A stretch of DNA of 36,462 bases from Nitrososphaerota archaeon (GCA_021325595.1 JAJPGX010000032.1:1-36462); one strand, 5' to 3'; shown: positions 25,969-34,795, counted from the first letter of the stretch. Numbers and translations are program-made. The notes: generated by a model not told the origin, from the sequence alone.

Positions 25969-26220
25969 CTATAATTCGTTTTCTAGCTTTATGAAAAGTA
26001 CGTTATTTCCTCTTACTATGACTCGACCGTAATTTGCAACTGTCTTTCCGTTGCTGATCTCCTCTGCATCAGTCATGATAAGATTCATGTAAGAATCAAC
26101 GTTATTCATCTTGCCTTTGTATTCTATATCGCTTTTTAGTCGTACGGTGACTTTCTTGTTAACGCCTTTTTGAAGGGTAGTCAATGGTCGTTTCGGAGTT
26201 GCCTGCGACACATAATTCAC
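25969..26220 (-). CDS. Sm-like archaeal RNA-binding protein (Lsm)
   Basis: 83-residue Sm-fold protein that would form a heptameric or hexameric ring binding U-rich RNA. The Sm1 motif is [28 protein letters not shown] and the Sm2 motif [14 protein letters not shown] near the C-terminus. A basic 15-residue N-terminal extension (SQATPKRPL) precedes the fold. It lies immediately upstream of metK and divergent from the RadB-like gene. Confidence 0.93.
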   Translation of the reverse strand: MNYVSQATPKRPLTTLQKGVNKKVTVRLKSDIEYKGKMNNVDSYMNLIMTDAEEISNGKTVANYGRVIVRGNNVLFIKLENEL

Positions 26221-26308
26221 TTGTCACCTGTGCTTGAAATCGGGAATAAAAGCCTTCCCGATCATCACTTATACTGTTTAATTTATGATATAATCTCTGG
26301 AAAAAGAA

Positions 26309-26959
26309 TTGATCTTAACTGGTTTGACAAAGTTGGACAGTCTGCTTGGTGGTGGAATTGCACCAGGTACCATAACAGACATCTTTGGTCCTGCTGGAAG
26401 CGGCAAGACACATCTTGCAATGCAAATATCACTTGGTGTAATTGATGATGGAGTAGTTCTATACCAGGACAACTCTGGTGGATTTAGACCGGAAAGGATG
26501 TTGCAACTTTTTAAAATGCGACAAATGAATCCAAAATTGCTTGACAATGTTGTGGTTGCAAGAATTACAAACATATCAGAACAAATATCATATGTGAAAA
26601 AAATTTATGATATAAAACCAAAATTAATCATAATAGAAAACATAACAGAACTTTTTACATTTGAATATTCGAAACAGGCAAACTCACTTGAAAAACATGT
26701 CAAGTTTATGGAATACATGCACATGCTAAGCCTTGCTGCAATCAAACAAAATATACCTGTAATTGTAACAAATACTGTACGAAGCTCAGAGCAGAAAGAA
26801 GTTGAGAGCCTTGACAGGTCAATTTCCATGTTTACTCATAAAAAAATAAGACTTGACAAAAATGGCCAAAAGCGTACAGCACATGTGCTTCCTTGCTTTG
26901 GGGAAAAAAAGGAGATCTTGTATAATATAACCGAATCAGGTCTTGTGGAGATACCCTAA
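26309..26959 (+). CDS. RadB-like RecA-superfamily ATPase
   Basis: 216 residues forming essentially a bare RecA core: TKLDSLLGGGIAPGTITDIFGPAGSGKTHLAMQ contains the Walker A motif, and PKLIIIENITELF occupies the Walker B position. The L2-like region and VIVTNTVRS follow. It lacks the N-terminal helix-hairpin-helix domain of RadA, as RadB paralogues do, which assist recombination. A KaiC-like or other single-domain RecA paralogue is the alternative. Start is TTG at 26309; AATTTATGATATAAT around 26280-26293 is centred about 26 bp upstream. Confidence 0.8.
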   Translation: MILTGLTKLDSLLGGGIAPGTITDIFGPAGSGKTHLAMQISLGVIDDGVVLYQDNSGGFRPERMLQLFKMRQMNPKLLDNVVVARITNISEQISYVKKIYDIKPKLIIIENITELFTFEYSKQANSLEKHVKFMEYMHMLSLAAIKQNIPVIVTNTVRSSEQKEVESLDRSISMFTHKKIRLDKNGQKRTAHVLPCFGEKKEILYNITESGLVEIP

Positions 26960-26960
26960 G

Positions 26961-26968
26961 TATTTATC
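26961..26968 (+). promoter_or_regulatory. TATA-like box of the 41-aa membrane protein
   Basis: TATTTATC, centred near 26964, lies 26 bp before the ATG at 26991, which supports a leaderless transcript for the small gene and its start choice. Confidence 0.5.
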
Positions 26969-26990
26969 ACTGTACTAAATAATGATACAC

Positions 26991-27116
26991 ATGGCAGGAA
27001 TTTTTGATTATATTCCAATAATCACTGTTATCTTATTTGGCATCGGTTTAGTTGGTGCTATGGTATACGAGCGAGCTAGAACAAGACAAACCCAAGAGCC
27101 AGAGTCAGCTACCTGA
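26991..27116 (+). CDS. small single-span membrane protein (41 aa)
   Basis: Reads MAGIFDYIPIITVILFGIG, then LVGAMVYERARTRQ and a short polar tail. A membrane helix covers about residues 8-28, followed by a basic stretch and an acidic end, suggesting a cytoplasmic C-terminus. An in-frame ATG at 26982 would add three residues; the promoter spacing favours 26991. The last 65 nt overlap the first codons of the helicase gene in another frame. Function is unknown. The clean helix plus positive-inside pattern, together with a well-placed TATA box, support a real gene. Confidence 0.6.
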   Translation: MAGIFDYIPIITVILFGIGLVGAMVYERARTRQTQEPESAT

Positions 27117-29811
27117 TATACAAGAAAAGTTTCGTAATCTTGGTTTTGAGCATCTCACCGAGATTCAACAAAAGGCAGTACCTGTAATATATCAGAAAAT
27201 TGACTCACTTGTAATTGCACCCACTGGCTCTGGAAAGACAGAGACTGCAGTAATTCCTATATTTGCAAAGACTGCACAATCCAAAAAACCAGGAAAAATC
27301 AAAGTACTGTACATAACACCACTTAGAGCTCTAAACCGAGACGTATTTCGTAGAGTAATAAAATATGCAGAATCTGAAAACCTTCGAATCGAGATAAGGC
27401 ATGGTGATACATCACAATACATGAGGAAAAAAATCAATCTCTCCCCGCCTGATGTATTGATTACAACACCTGAGACTTTGATTATATTACTTACACAACC
27501 TCTCATGTTGCATGCACTTGATGAACTTGAATGGATTGTGCTTGATGAAGTGCATGAACTTTTAGGAAATGAGAGGGGCGCGCAACTCTCTTTGAGCCTT
27601 GAAAGACTTCAGGCAAACACAAAGCAGTATATCACAAGAGTTGGCCTTTCTGCCACCGTAGGCAACACATCTGAGGCTGCCAAGTTTGTTGTAGGAACAA
27701 AAAGAAAGTGCAAAATCATCGAAGATCATTCCATTCGAAAATATGATGTTGAGGTAAAGTATGTGGATGGAACAATTACTGATGTTGTAGATTATGTAAT
27801 AGAATATGTAACAAAATACTATTCTCACTCTCCAGTTCTTTTGTTTACAAATACAAGAGGCGAGTCTGAATATATTGCATCAATTCTAAAGGAGCGTTCT
27901 AGTCTTGCAATAGATCTTCATCACGGTTCCTTGTCACAACAAGTGCGTGAAGAAACAGAGGAGACATTGCGAGAAGGAAGACCTGGCATTGTAGTATGTA
28001 CGTCATCACTGGAACTTGGCCTTGACATTGGCTCAGTCGAACTTGTAATTCATTATGGTTCTCCAAGACAGGTGTCAAAACTTGTGCAAAGAATAGGGAG
28101 AAGCAGACACACAAGGGAATCTTCTGCAAAGGGGCTTGTGATAACAAACAATCCGGACGATGAGATAGAGGCACTTGCCATACTGGAACGTGTAAGGGAA
28201 AAGTCAATTGAAGACCAAGTAGTTCATGATGGTGCACTAGATGTACTGGCACACCACCTTGTTGGAATGACAATGCAGTTTGGAAAAATTTCTATAGATT
28301 CTGCATTGAATTTAATCCAGCAGGCATACTCGTTTAGAAACATAACTGCACAGGAACTATTACAGGTATTATCAGTACTTGATAATGCTTCCATAATACA
28401 TCTTGACAAGGAAGAGATGACATTTACAAAAAAGGGTCGCGCATTTAGATATCACTTTGAGAACCTTTCCACAATACCTGACATTTTAAAGTTCAAGGTA
28501 TTTGATACTGTATCTAAAAAAATAATCGGAAGCCTTGATCAAAGATTTGTAGGGGATTATGGTGAGCAGGGAAATGTCTTTGTTCTAAAGGGACTGCAGT
28601 GGCGCATACTAAACGTGGATGACAAGGGACTAAAAGTAAATGTGGAGCCAATCCAGTCTGCTGGAATAAATGTACCATACTGGGAGGGGGAGAACATTCC
28701 AGTTGATTATATCACAGCAAGAAAGGTTGGCATGTTTAGAACTAGAACTATAATAAATCCACTTGCAAGTAAAGTAATAGAAAATCTCAAGCTTGGAACA
28801 ATACCTGATGAGAAAAACATCGTAATAGAATCACAAAGAACAAGAAATACTGTTGTGATTCATGCGTGCTTTGGAACCAGAATCAACGCAACACTTGCAA
28901 TGCTTGTATCAGCAATGCTTTCTGCAAAAAGTGGATATCTTGTGGAATCGCGCTCTGATGCGTATAGAATAATGCTATCATCAAATGGCAGGATATTAGA
29001 AAAGCCAATCTTGGATATATTGTCTGACAAGTATGACCTTGAGGATATCGTTCAGGCCTCGCTTGCTGGCACACACAACGTAAACTGGAGGACATGGTGT
29101 GTTGCAAAAAAGTTTGGCATAGTAGGGCGTGAGGCTGTATATGACAGAAAAGCCGCGAGATTTCTTTATGAAAAATACTCCAAGACAGCACTGACAAAAG
29201 AAGCCTTGCGTGAGCTGTACCATGACAAGTATGATCTGGAAAATACTGGTACGTTACTTGAAAGGATCAAGTCAGGACAGGTAAGGATGCACTGGATTGA
29301 AGTTGATGGTTTCTCAAAACTTGCAGAACCCATACTTGATCACACCAGCAAGTACTATGCTGCACCTGCAAACATAGACAAGGGAATATTGGACTTGGTA
29401 AAGGCAAGGCTTGGCAAGACAAAGCACAGATTGGTTTGTGTAAGGTGTGGCAAGTGGGAAAGAGTTGTAGAAACAAATGAGATAAAAGAGATACCATCCT
29501 GTCCTTACTGCAAATCAAGGCAGATTGCAACTACATTTTATTCTGATTATGATCTGGGAAAGATTGTACAGAAAAAAGCCGCTGGGAAAAAAATTACAAC
29601 TGAGGAGAATCACAAGTTTGCACGTGCATGGAAGGTATCATCACTTTTAGCAAACTTTGGCAAGACAGCACTTGTTGTACTTTCTGGATATGGAGTTGGT
29701 GCTGACACAGGAGCAAGGATTTTGCGTAACATGGTAGGAGAAGATGAACTATACAAGCAAATCTATGAGGCAGAAAGGCAGTATGTCACCACAAGGGGCT
29801 TTTGGGACTAA
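27052..29811 (+). CDS. lhr: large Lhr-type superfamily 2 DNA helicase with C-terminal zinc ribbon
   Basis: 919 residues. Helicase motifs in order: LTEIQQKAVPVI, Walker A APTGSGKTETAV (Lys62), TPLRALNRDVF, TTPETL, DEVHEL (165-170), LSATVGN, LLFTNTRGESE, SLELGLDIG and QRIGRSRH. A winged-helix and Lhr-like C-terminal region follows. Four cysteines (796, 799, 817, 820) form a zinc ribbon, and a glycine-rich segment follows near the end. Lhr proteins act in DNA repair. Start is TTG 27052 or GTG 27055, the only initiators before the Q-like motif, so it overlaps the 41-aa membrane protein gene. The stop is 1 bp from the convergent toxin gene's stop. Confidence 0.92.
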   Translation: MVLWYTSELEQDKPKSQSQLPDIQEKFRNLGFEHLTEIQQKAVPVIYQKIDSLVIAPTGSGKTETAVIPIFAKTAQSKKPGKIKVLYITPLRALNRDVFRRVIKYAESENLRIEIRHGDTSQYMRKKINLSPPDVLITTPETLIILLTQPLMLHALDELEWIVLDEVHELLGNERGAQLSLSLERLQANTKQYITRVGLSATVGNTSEAAKFVVGTKRKCKIIEDHSIRKYDVEVKYVDGTITDVVDYVIEYVTKYYSHSPVLLFTNTRGESEYIASILKERSSLAIDLHHGSLSQQVREETEETLREGRPGIVVCTSSLELGLDIGSVELVIHYGSPRQVSKLVQRIGRSRHTRESSAKGLVITNNPDDEIEALAILERVREKSIEDQVVHDGALDVLAHHLVGMTMQFGKISIDSALNLIQQAYSFRNITAQELLQVLSVLDNASIIHLDKEEMTFTKKGRAFRYHFENLSTIPDILKFKVFDTVSKKIIGSLDQRFVGDYGEQGNVFVLKGLQWRILNVDDKGLKVNVEPIQSAGINVPYWEGENIPVDYITARKVGMFRTRTIINPLASKVIENLKLGTIPDEKNIVIESQRTRNTVVIHACFGTRINATLAMLVSAMLSAKSGYLVESRSDAYRIMLSSNGRILEKPILDILSDKYDLEDIVQASLAGTHNVNWRTWCVAKKFGIVGREAVYDRKAARFLYEKYSKTALTKEALRELYHDKYDLENTGTLLERIKSGQVRMHWIEVDGFSKLAEPILDHTSKYYAAPANIDKGILDLVKARLGKTKHRLVCVRCGKWERVVETNEIKEIPSCPYCKSRQIATTFYSDYDLGKIVQKKAAGKKITTEENHKFARAWKVSSLLANFGKTALVVLSGYGVGADTGARILRNMVGEDELYKQIYEAERQYVTTRGFWD

Positions 29812-29812
29812 T

Positions 29813-30148
29813 TTATTCTATAATCTCTATGACAATTCTCTTAATCCTGTCAAAAGTGTCCTTGTTTATCCTTCCAATATTCATCTTAACAAGTTTTTTA
29901 CTTACACTAAAAATTCTATCTACCTTGATGGTACTATCAATAATGAGATTACCTCTTTCCAAATCATTATTTGTTATAAGTAAAGAATAGTCTCTTGATT
30001 TCATCTTTGTGGTAAGAGGAACAGCTACGATGTCCTCAAACTTTCTATTATATTTGCTATTGGATAAAACTACTGCTGGTCGTACCTTAGAACTTTTCAG
30101 ATCTGAAAAAGGAAATGAAAGTAATATTATATCCCTCTGGGAAATCAT
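29813..30148 (-). CDS. PemK/MazF-family mRNA interferase toxin
   Basis: 111-residue toxin-fold protein. Its N-terminal QRDIILLSFPFSD followed by KVRPAVVLSN is the PemK/MazF signature, containing the catalytic Arg/Pro loop. VAVPLTTK and IDSTIKVDRIFSVSK then supply the second conserved strand (usual S/T..D.I...). Such toxins cleave cellular RNA. It sits 6 bp downstream of an AbrB-type antitoxin on the same strand, so it forms a type II toxin-antitoxin pair. Codon use does not look different from neighbours. Confidence 0.88.
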   Translation of the reverse strand: MISQRDIILLSFPFSDLKSSKVRPAVVLSNSKYNRKFEDIVAVPLTTKMKSRDYSLLITNNDLERGNLIIDSTIKVDRIFSVSKKLVKMNIGRINKDTFDRIKRIVIEIIE

Positions 30149-30154
30149 TTGTTA

Positions 30155-30436
30155 TCACTTTTTCAAATATTGATTCCAAATCTCATCATTTTTGTTCATC
30201 CAGATCTTGCGAAGAGATTGTTCTGTTAGATATTGAACATCAAAGAATTCATCTTTGAATTTTTTTGCGACCCTTTCAGGCTTTTCTAGAATTAATTTTT
30301 CACCTTTTCTTATGAGGATAATTTCATCACCCTTCTTTATGCCGATCTCTTTTTGAATATCGGAAGGTAATGTTATCTGTCCCTTTGCCGAGACTTTAAT
30401 TGACCTGAACTTTAGATCATCGGTAACTGCTCCCAT
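30155..30436 (-). CDS. AbrB/SpoVT-type antitoxin (partner of the PemK/MazF toxin)
   Basis: 93 residues. The swapped-hairpin DNA-binding domain occupies about 9-55 (FRSIKVSAKGQITLPSDIQKEIGIKKGDEIILIRKGEKLILEK). A polar, aromatic C-terminal tail (FFDVQYLTEQSLRKIWMNKNDEIW) probably wraps the toxin. Start is ATG at 30436. CTTATAAAG at 30459-30467 is centred about 26 bp upstream, and a 20-bp palindrome lies between TATA box and start, as expected for autorepression. Confidence 0.88.
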   Translation of the reverse strand: MGAVTDDLKFRSIKVSAKGQITLPSDIQKEIGIKKGDEIILIRKGEKLILEKPERVAKKFKDEFFDVQYLTEQSLRKIWMNKNDEIWNQYLKK

Positions 30437-30441
30437 GGAGA

Positions 30442-30461
30442 AAGTAAGAATTTTCTTACTT
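30442..30461. promoter_or_regulatory. palindromic operator of the PemK/MazF-AbrB module
   Basis: AAGTAAGAA-TT-TTCTTACTT, a perfect inverted repeat with 9-bp arms and a 2-nt spacer. It lies 6 bp before the antitoxin ATG and overlaps the edge of its TATA box. The core half-site GTAAGA recurs in the same position of the second AbrB module at 36043-36057. Confidence 0.7.
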
Positions 30462-30515
30462 ATAAAGAAGGCGTAAAGATGTTGATTTCATTTGCCTGAA
30501 AGATATGTGATAAGA

Positions 30516-31913
30516 CTAGTTCTTTCTTGAAATAACTGAATATGCAGTAAGGAACAGTTCAGTTCTGCCTTCAAGACCTGGTTTTGCATTGACCGCAGTT
30601 ACTGTGATTATCTCACCTTGTGTAAACTGTTCAAGTAATCTGGCCTGTGACCTCCAGCCCTTGAGCCAGATCTGGCCTGTATCGTCCTCGATAAATGTCT
30701 CAGACAATAGTATCGTCTCGCCTGACTTTGTCTGTATCTCGCGCTTTTCAGGTGACTTTAGAATTATTGCCTCGATGCAGTAAAGTGTATCAGATGGCTT
30801 GATCTCTTTTATCTTTGTTCTAAGCTCTGGTAACGTAGGAATATTTTTTTCATCAACTTTTCTTACAAGTGCATCACCTTCAAGTGTGATGGAATTTCCA
30901 TAAACCTTTGATGGCATGCATTCTATTGTATCCCCTACTGCCAAGTCCTTTGTTATCTGTACTGTATCTGCTATGCTTACAAGTTTTTTCTCCTTTGTCA
31001 CACCTAGAATCAATGTGTTTCCTGAATCGCTTTTTGTTGTAGATAAAATCCTAAGTATGGTTGGTTGAATCTCTTTTGCCCCTTCGATTTCTATTACAGT
31101 TCCCTCATCGCCATGAATCTCAAGCCCCATCTGGCCCATCTTTGTCCTAACCCCAATCAATCTTGTCTTTGCACCAGATGTAATCATCTTTGGAATTGTT
31201 GACTCGTCTTTATTCCATAGTACAACCCTAATAATTGTGCCATCCTTTCCCTTTAGTCTAAGTTGCAATGACTTTGCAGGCTCGCCCTTGAAATTTGTAA
31301 ACTCGGACGTTCTTACATTTCCATCAAGTATTCCTGACACTACAAGATTCTGCTGATTCTCTTTTACATTGCTCACATCGTCTGTTATGGAATCAAGTGA
31401 TGGAATGGTGCTCTCAGTGCCATCCGGTTCTATGGTAGAGCCAGAGCCCACATTGATTATTGGCTCGCCTCTCATGTCTGATTTTACATATGCTTTTATT
31501 ATTTTCACCAAATCTCCTGGCTTTAGATTCTCAATTCCAGGCATGTTTGCCTTTTCATCCCATAACTTTACCTTTGCCCTTGAATCATTGTCATATACTG
31601 TCATTGTTCTCAAGAGGAACTGTGTTCCATCCTTTCTTGAAAACTGTCTTGCTGGATAGACATTCATGACTCTGGTGGCAAGCGTTATCTCCTTTGCACC
31701 AACATAGAGGTCCTTTAATCCCATCTCTACCTTTAGCGGCTCACTTAATGATACTCCCAAGTCTGATGCTATCAAAAACAATGCACCCTGGTCTGTAAGA
31801 TATCCAGCTCCTATCTTTTCCTTCTTTCTCTGTATCATCTCATCGATATCTTTTCTGGAAAGTTCTGGCTTTTGCTCCAACAATCTGTTAATTAGCGAAT
31901 CAAATTCTGACAA
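30516..31913 (-). CDS. RPA-like single-stranded DNA-binding protein with several OB folds
   Basis: 465 residues. A helical start (MSEFDSLINRLLEQKPELSRKDIDEMI, then KEKIGAGYLTDQGALFLIASDLG) is typical of archaeal RPA. At least three OB-fold blocks follow: about 70-165 (ATRVMNVYPARQF, DNDSRAKVKLWD, KPGDLVKI), about 190-290 (VSGILDGNVRTSEF, IRVVLWNKDEST) and about 365-465 (YCIEAIILKSPEKR, GQIWLKGWRSQARLLEQFTQGEII). No zinc finger is visible, since cysteines are almost absent. It protects and organises single-stranded DNA in replication and repair. It lies just upstream of the toxin-antitoxin pair on the same strand. Confidence 0.88.
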   Translation of the reverse strand: MSEFDSLINRLLEQKPELSRKDIDEMIQRKKEKIGAGYLTDQGALFLIASDLGVSLSEPLKVEMGLKDLYVGAKEITLATRVMNVYPARQFSRKDGTQFLLRTMTVYDNDSRAKVKLWDEKANMPGIENLKPGDLVKIIKAYVKSDMRGEPIINVGSGSTIEPDGTESTIPSLDSITDDVSNVKENQQNLVVSGILDGNVRTSEFTNFKGEPAKSLQLRLKGKDGTIIRVVLWNKDESTIPKMITSGAKTRLIGVRTKMGQMGLEIHGDEGTVIEIEGAKEIQPTILRILSTTKSDSGNTLILGVTKEKKLVSIADTVQITKDLAVGDTIECMPSKVYGNSITLEGDALVRKVDEKNIPTLPELRTKIKEIKPSDTLYCIEAIILKSPEKREIQTKSGETILLSETFIEDDTGQIWLKGWRSQARLLEQFTQGEIITVTAVNAKPGLEGRTELFLTAYSVISRKN

Positions 31914-31991
31914 TCAATTGCTGATCAAATGTGTATGATATAAAAATTTCATGGAATCAAAACCTGATCGCTATTACCTTCTTATTAGTGA

Positions 31992-32942
31992 ATGAATCGA
32001 TCTGGTATATTGCATATCATACAGGTCACATCACTTTCAAAGTCATATGGAGACTTTATTGCAGTAGACAACATTGATCTCAACGTAGAAAAAGGCAAGA
32101 TATTTGGTTTTTTGGGCCCAAATGGTGCTGGCAAAACTACTACCATAAAATTACTTACCACGCTAATCCCTCCAAACAATGGAAAAATAAACATACTTGG
32201 AATTGATGCGGTAAAAAATCCGCTTGATGTGAGAAAAAGAATTGGAGTGGTACTGCAGCAGCCAAGCTATGAGCCAACACTGAGTGTTGAAAAATCCCTT
32301 GAAAAATATGGCATGATGTGGAATGTTGACAAGAAAACCAGAAAGCAAAGAGTTGAGGAACTCTTGGTAGCATTTGATCTCTTGGATATCAGGAAAAAGA
32401 AAAACGATGACTTGTCCATAGGGCAGAGAAGACGTGTTCAGGTAGCACGCGAGTTCATGCATGACATGGACTTGCTGTTTCTGGACGAGCCAACAGTGGG
32501 CCTTGACCCGTCTGCAAGGCGCAGCCTTCTTGATTATATCAAGGGAAAGGTAAAGTCAGGCCTTACAATATTTTTTACAACGCATATACTGGAAGAGGCA
32601 GAATACCTATGCGATGAGATTGCAATTATCAACAAGGGAAGGATAATTGCAATTGATACCCCAGACCAACTAAAAACAAAGTTTGGACGTGAAAAGACAA
32701 TAAAGATTCATGTTCAGGAACAAAACGTTTCCAGTCTTCTTTCTGATATAGACTGTAAGATAGAATACAATTCTGGTGTTACAATTACGGTTCATTCAGA
32801 TAAATCTGAGGATGTACTGCAAAAGATTCTGCACATACTTGCATCAAATGGTATCACAGTAGAGGACTTGAGTGTGGTACCGACAAGTTTGGAAGAGATA
32901 TTCTTGTCAGTGGTGAAAAATTCAAATGAATCCAGTAATTAG
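31992..32942 (+). CDS. ABC exporter ATP-binding protein (DrrA-like, ABC-2 class)
   Basis: 316 residues. It has Walker A GPNGAGKTTT (42-51), a Q-loop region VVLQQPSYEPTLS, the signature LSIGQRRRVQVAREF, Walker B LLFLDEPTVGLDPSARR and the switch FFTTHILEEAEYLCDE. The C-terminal extension (about 225-316) resembles DrrA-like regulatory tails, ending in VPTSLEEIFLSVV. It energises export through the membrane partner that starts 17 nt before its stop. The substrate is unknown; drugs or lipid-linked molecules are typical. ATG at 31992 is used; an in-frame TTG at 32010 would trim six residues. Confidence 0.9.
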   Translation: MNRSGILHIIQVTSLSKSYGDFIAVDNIDLNVEKGKIFGFLGPNGAGKTTTIKLLTTLIPPNNGKINILGIDAVKNPLDVRKRIGVVLQQPSYEPTLSVEKSLEKYGMMWNVDKKTRKQRVEELLVAFDLLDIRKKKNDDLSIGQRRRVQVAREFMHDMDLLFLDEPTVGLDPSARRSLLDYIKGKVKSGLTIFFTTHILEEAEYLCDEIAIINKGRIIAIDTPDQLKTKFGREKTIKIHVQEQNVSSLLSDIDCKIEYNSGVTITVHSDKSEDVLQKILHILASNGITVEDLSVVPTSLEEIFLSVVKNSNESSN

Positions 32943-33687
32943 ACTAGTCAACAGAAACCTGACAATATCCCTTAACATGGGATTTGTAATCTGGCAGGTT
33001 GTATTTCCATTGATTTACATATTTGTTGCAGGCTTTGCATATACTGCACTGATACATGATGTTCCATTTGCAAACAAGACACTTGACTATCCTGCATTTA
33101 TCGCAACCGGAATGATTGGTTTTAACATAATGAACAGCACTCTGATATCAGGAATAATAATCTGGAATGACAGAAGACATGGAATGTTTGAGCAGATACT
33201 TGTAGGACCTTTCAAGAGGTCGCAGTATATTTTATCAAATGTTTATACCATTGGCATAATCGGGCTTTTTAGTGCCGGATTGATAACAGCAGTTGGATAT
33301 CCTCTCTTTTTCAAGTCGGTATCATTTAATATTTTGACTGTACCGCTTGTTGTATTTGCATCAATAACTGGTGCTATACTATTTGGTTCCATTGCATCTA
33401 TAATTTCTACTAGATTAAAGTCAAGTGAGGGGTTTAACGTAGTAATCAATACGGTATTTCTCTTCTTTGCATTTGTTAGTACAGCATTTTATCCTGCGCA
33501 AGGAGCTCCTCCCATACTTGCAACTGCATTTTATTTCAATCCACTGACATATCTTGTGGATGTTGTGCGCGCCGGAATATTTGGTTACTTTGATTATACC
33601 ATAGCACTTGAGATGATCGTTCTAGCAGTAGGTGCTGTTATACTGTTTACGGTTGCTACAAAACTCTTGTCAAGACTTGAGATTTAA
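32926..33687 (+). CDS. ABC-2 type transporter permease
   Basis: 253 residues with about six membrane helices (around 18-40, 60-80, 103-128, 136-160, 170-190, 225-245). The conserved ABC-2 stretch near ATAFYFNPLTYLVDVVRAGIFG lies before the last helix. WNDRRHGMFEQILVGPFKRSQYILSN is the cytoplasmic coupling segment. Start ATG overlaps the ATPase gene by 17 nt, so subunits are made together. Export function is inferred from the DrrA/DrrB-like pairing. Confidence 0.9.
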   Translation: MNPVIRLVNRNLTISLNMGFVIWQVVFPLIYIFVAGFAYTALIHDVPFANKTLDYPAFIATGMIGFNIMNSTLISGIIIWNDRRHGMFEQILVGPFKRSQYILSNVYTIGIIGLFSAGLITAVGYPLFFKSVSFNILTVPLVVFASITGAILFGSIASIISTRLKSSEGFNVVINTVFLFFAFVSTAFYPAQGAPPILATAFYFNPLTYLVDVVRAGIFGYFDYTIALEMIVLAVGAVILFTVATKLLSRLEI

Positions 33688-33694
33688 AATGTAA

Positions 33695-33743
33695 TTTCAG
33701 TGCGTTTTTGTATTATAAACTATTACAGAAATTGCACTGGAAA
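33695..33743. repeat. imperfect inverted repeat after the ABC permease gene
   Basis: TTTCAGTGC at 33695-33703 and GCACTGGAAA at 33734-33743 pair except for one bulged G, across a 30-nt AT-rich loop. It could be a transcript-end hairpin or a protein site before the next gene. The rest of the gap 33688-33815 shows only TATA-like runs. Confidence 0.3.
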
Positions 33744-33815
33744 ATATATTATATGAATATGGCATGTTCTGGAAATAGTTAAAACCATATCTTGCTGACC
33801 TTTTTTTGTAAAACC

Positions 33816-34187
33816 GTGAATTTTGAAAAATTATTAGATGAGATAGTCAAAGTCAATGATTCTATTCGTTTCATTTTTGTTACAGATGAGGATGGAAAAC
33901 TAGCTCATAGTAGGGTTTCTACGAATACTTTTCTTTTAAATGATAAACAGGTATCACTTCTTGGAGTGGATATGCAGGTTCTAAGGAGATTGCTGAATCT
34001 GTACGATGAGATCATTGGAAAAAATACATTTGTACATTTGATAAGAGAAAGGGTTCATGTCTTGATATACTATATTGACAAGTGGATAATTCTGGTAAGT
34101 TGTGATAGGAAAACTGACAGGCATGTTTTGACTGATATATCAATTAAGATAGAATCTCTCATAAATGACGCTAAATCTCATCACTAG
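33816..34187 (+). CDS. small alpha/beta protein, lineage-specific (roadblock-like or DUF6659-like)
   Basis: 123 residues from GTG 33816 (MNFEKLLDEIVKVNDSIRFIFVTDEDGKLAHS). The alternating helix and strands with DSIRF.FV.D.DGKL recall small Nitrososphaerota proteins of the DUF6659 kind and roadblock-like folds; this is from memory and unverified. A longer frame begins at TTG 33792, but TTAAAACC at 33779-33786 lies at about leaderless spacing from a start near 33810-33816, and the extra residues are not conserved-looking. No catalytic motif is visible. It converges on the RHH-protein gene with a 2-bp gap. Confidence 0.6.
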   Translation: MNFEKLLDEIVKVNDSIRFIFVTDEDGKLAHSRVSTNTFLLNDKQVSLLGVDMQVLRRLLNLYDEIIGKNTFVHLIRERVHVLIYYIDKWIILVSCDRKTDRHVLTDISIKIESLINDAKSHH

Positions 34188-34189
34188 TT

Positions 34190-34738
34190 CTATTTCAAAT
34201 AACTTTTCTTAATGGTGTAAACTATTGTATTTTCAGTCAATGAAAATCTTGCCTTGCAGCCTAAATCATACAAAACCGACTCGATTAAAATTTTGAAGTA
34301 CAAAGACCATTTTATTCCCATGCTATGCTGAAATACGAAATTGATTTCATCATCTTCATAGATTTCATTATAATGAAATCCTGCTGCTTTTGCTCTCAAT
34401 GCCATTACCTCAAGTGCATTTTTTATATTGTACTGTCCCTTCATGGAACTAACTAAATCTCTGTATGCATTTTTCCCCTGCTCTGATGCTATCTCTTCAA
34501 TCACTTCATCATCTAATTTATCCATGATTGATTCTAGAATGTCTTTTGGAATGGGCACCCACCCAGATTTTATGGCAGGAATTGTCCATGCAAGGTCAAA
34601 ACGGAGTTGCTTGCTTATTTCAATATCAAGTGTTGTTCCATGACTTTCTGCAATCTTTCTTAAGCGGTCTAGTGTCTTTTTATCTACACTGATGGAGATG
34701 CTCTCAGTTGTTGACTGATCATCCAATGTAATTGTCAT
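34190..34738 (-). CDS. ribbon-helix-helix-type protein with unknown C-terminal domain
   Basis: 182 residues. The N-terminus (SISISVDKKTLDRLRKIAESHGTTLDIEISKQLRFDL, about 12-50) reads as a ribbon-helix-helix DNA-binding or dimerisation unit. A helical middle follows (PIPKDILESIMDKLDDEVIEEIASEQGKNAYRDLV). The C-terminal alpha/beta part with aromatic residues (FHYNEIYEDDEINFVFQHSMGIKWSLYFKILIES) might bind a ligand or partner. I do not recognise the full architecture. An AATTAAAAAA stretch near 34763-34772 could be its TATA box. A transcription regulator is the most economical guess. Confidence 0.6.
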   Translation of the reverse strand: MTITLDDQSTTESISISVDKKTLDRLRKIAESHGTTLDIEISKQLRFDLAWTIPAIKSGWVPIPKDILESIMDKLDDEVIEEIASEQGKNAYRDLVSSMKGQYNIKNALEVMALRAKAAGFHYNEIYEDDEINFVFQHSMGIKWSLYFKILIESVLYDLGCKARFSLTENTIVYTIKKSYLK

Positions 34739-34795
34739 TTTTGTACCTGCATATAATTACTGTTTTTTTAATTGGCTGTACGGTACTTTCAAACC

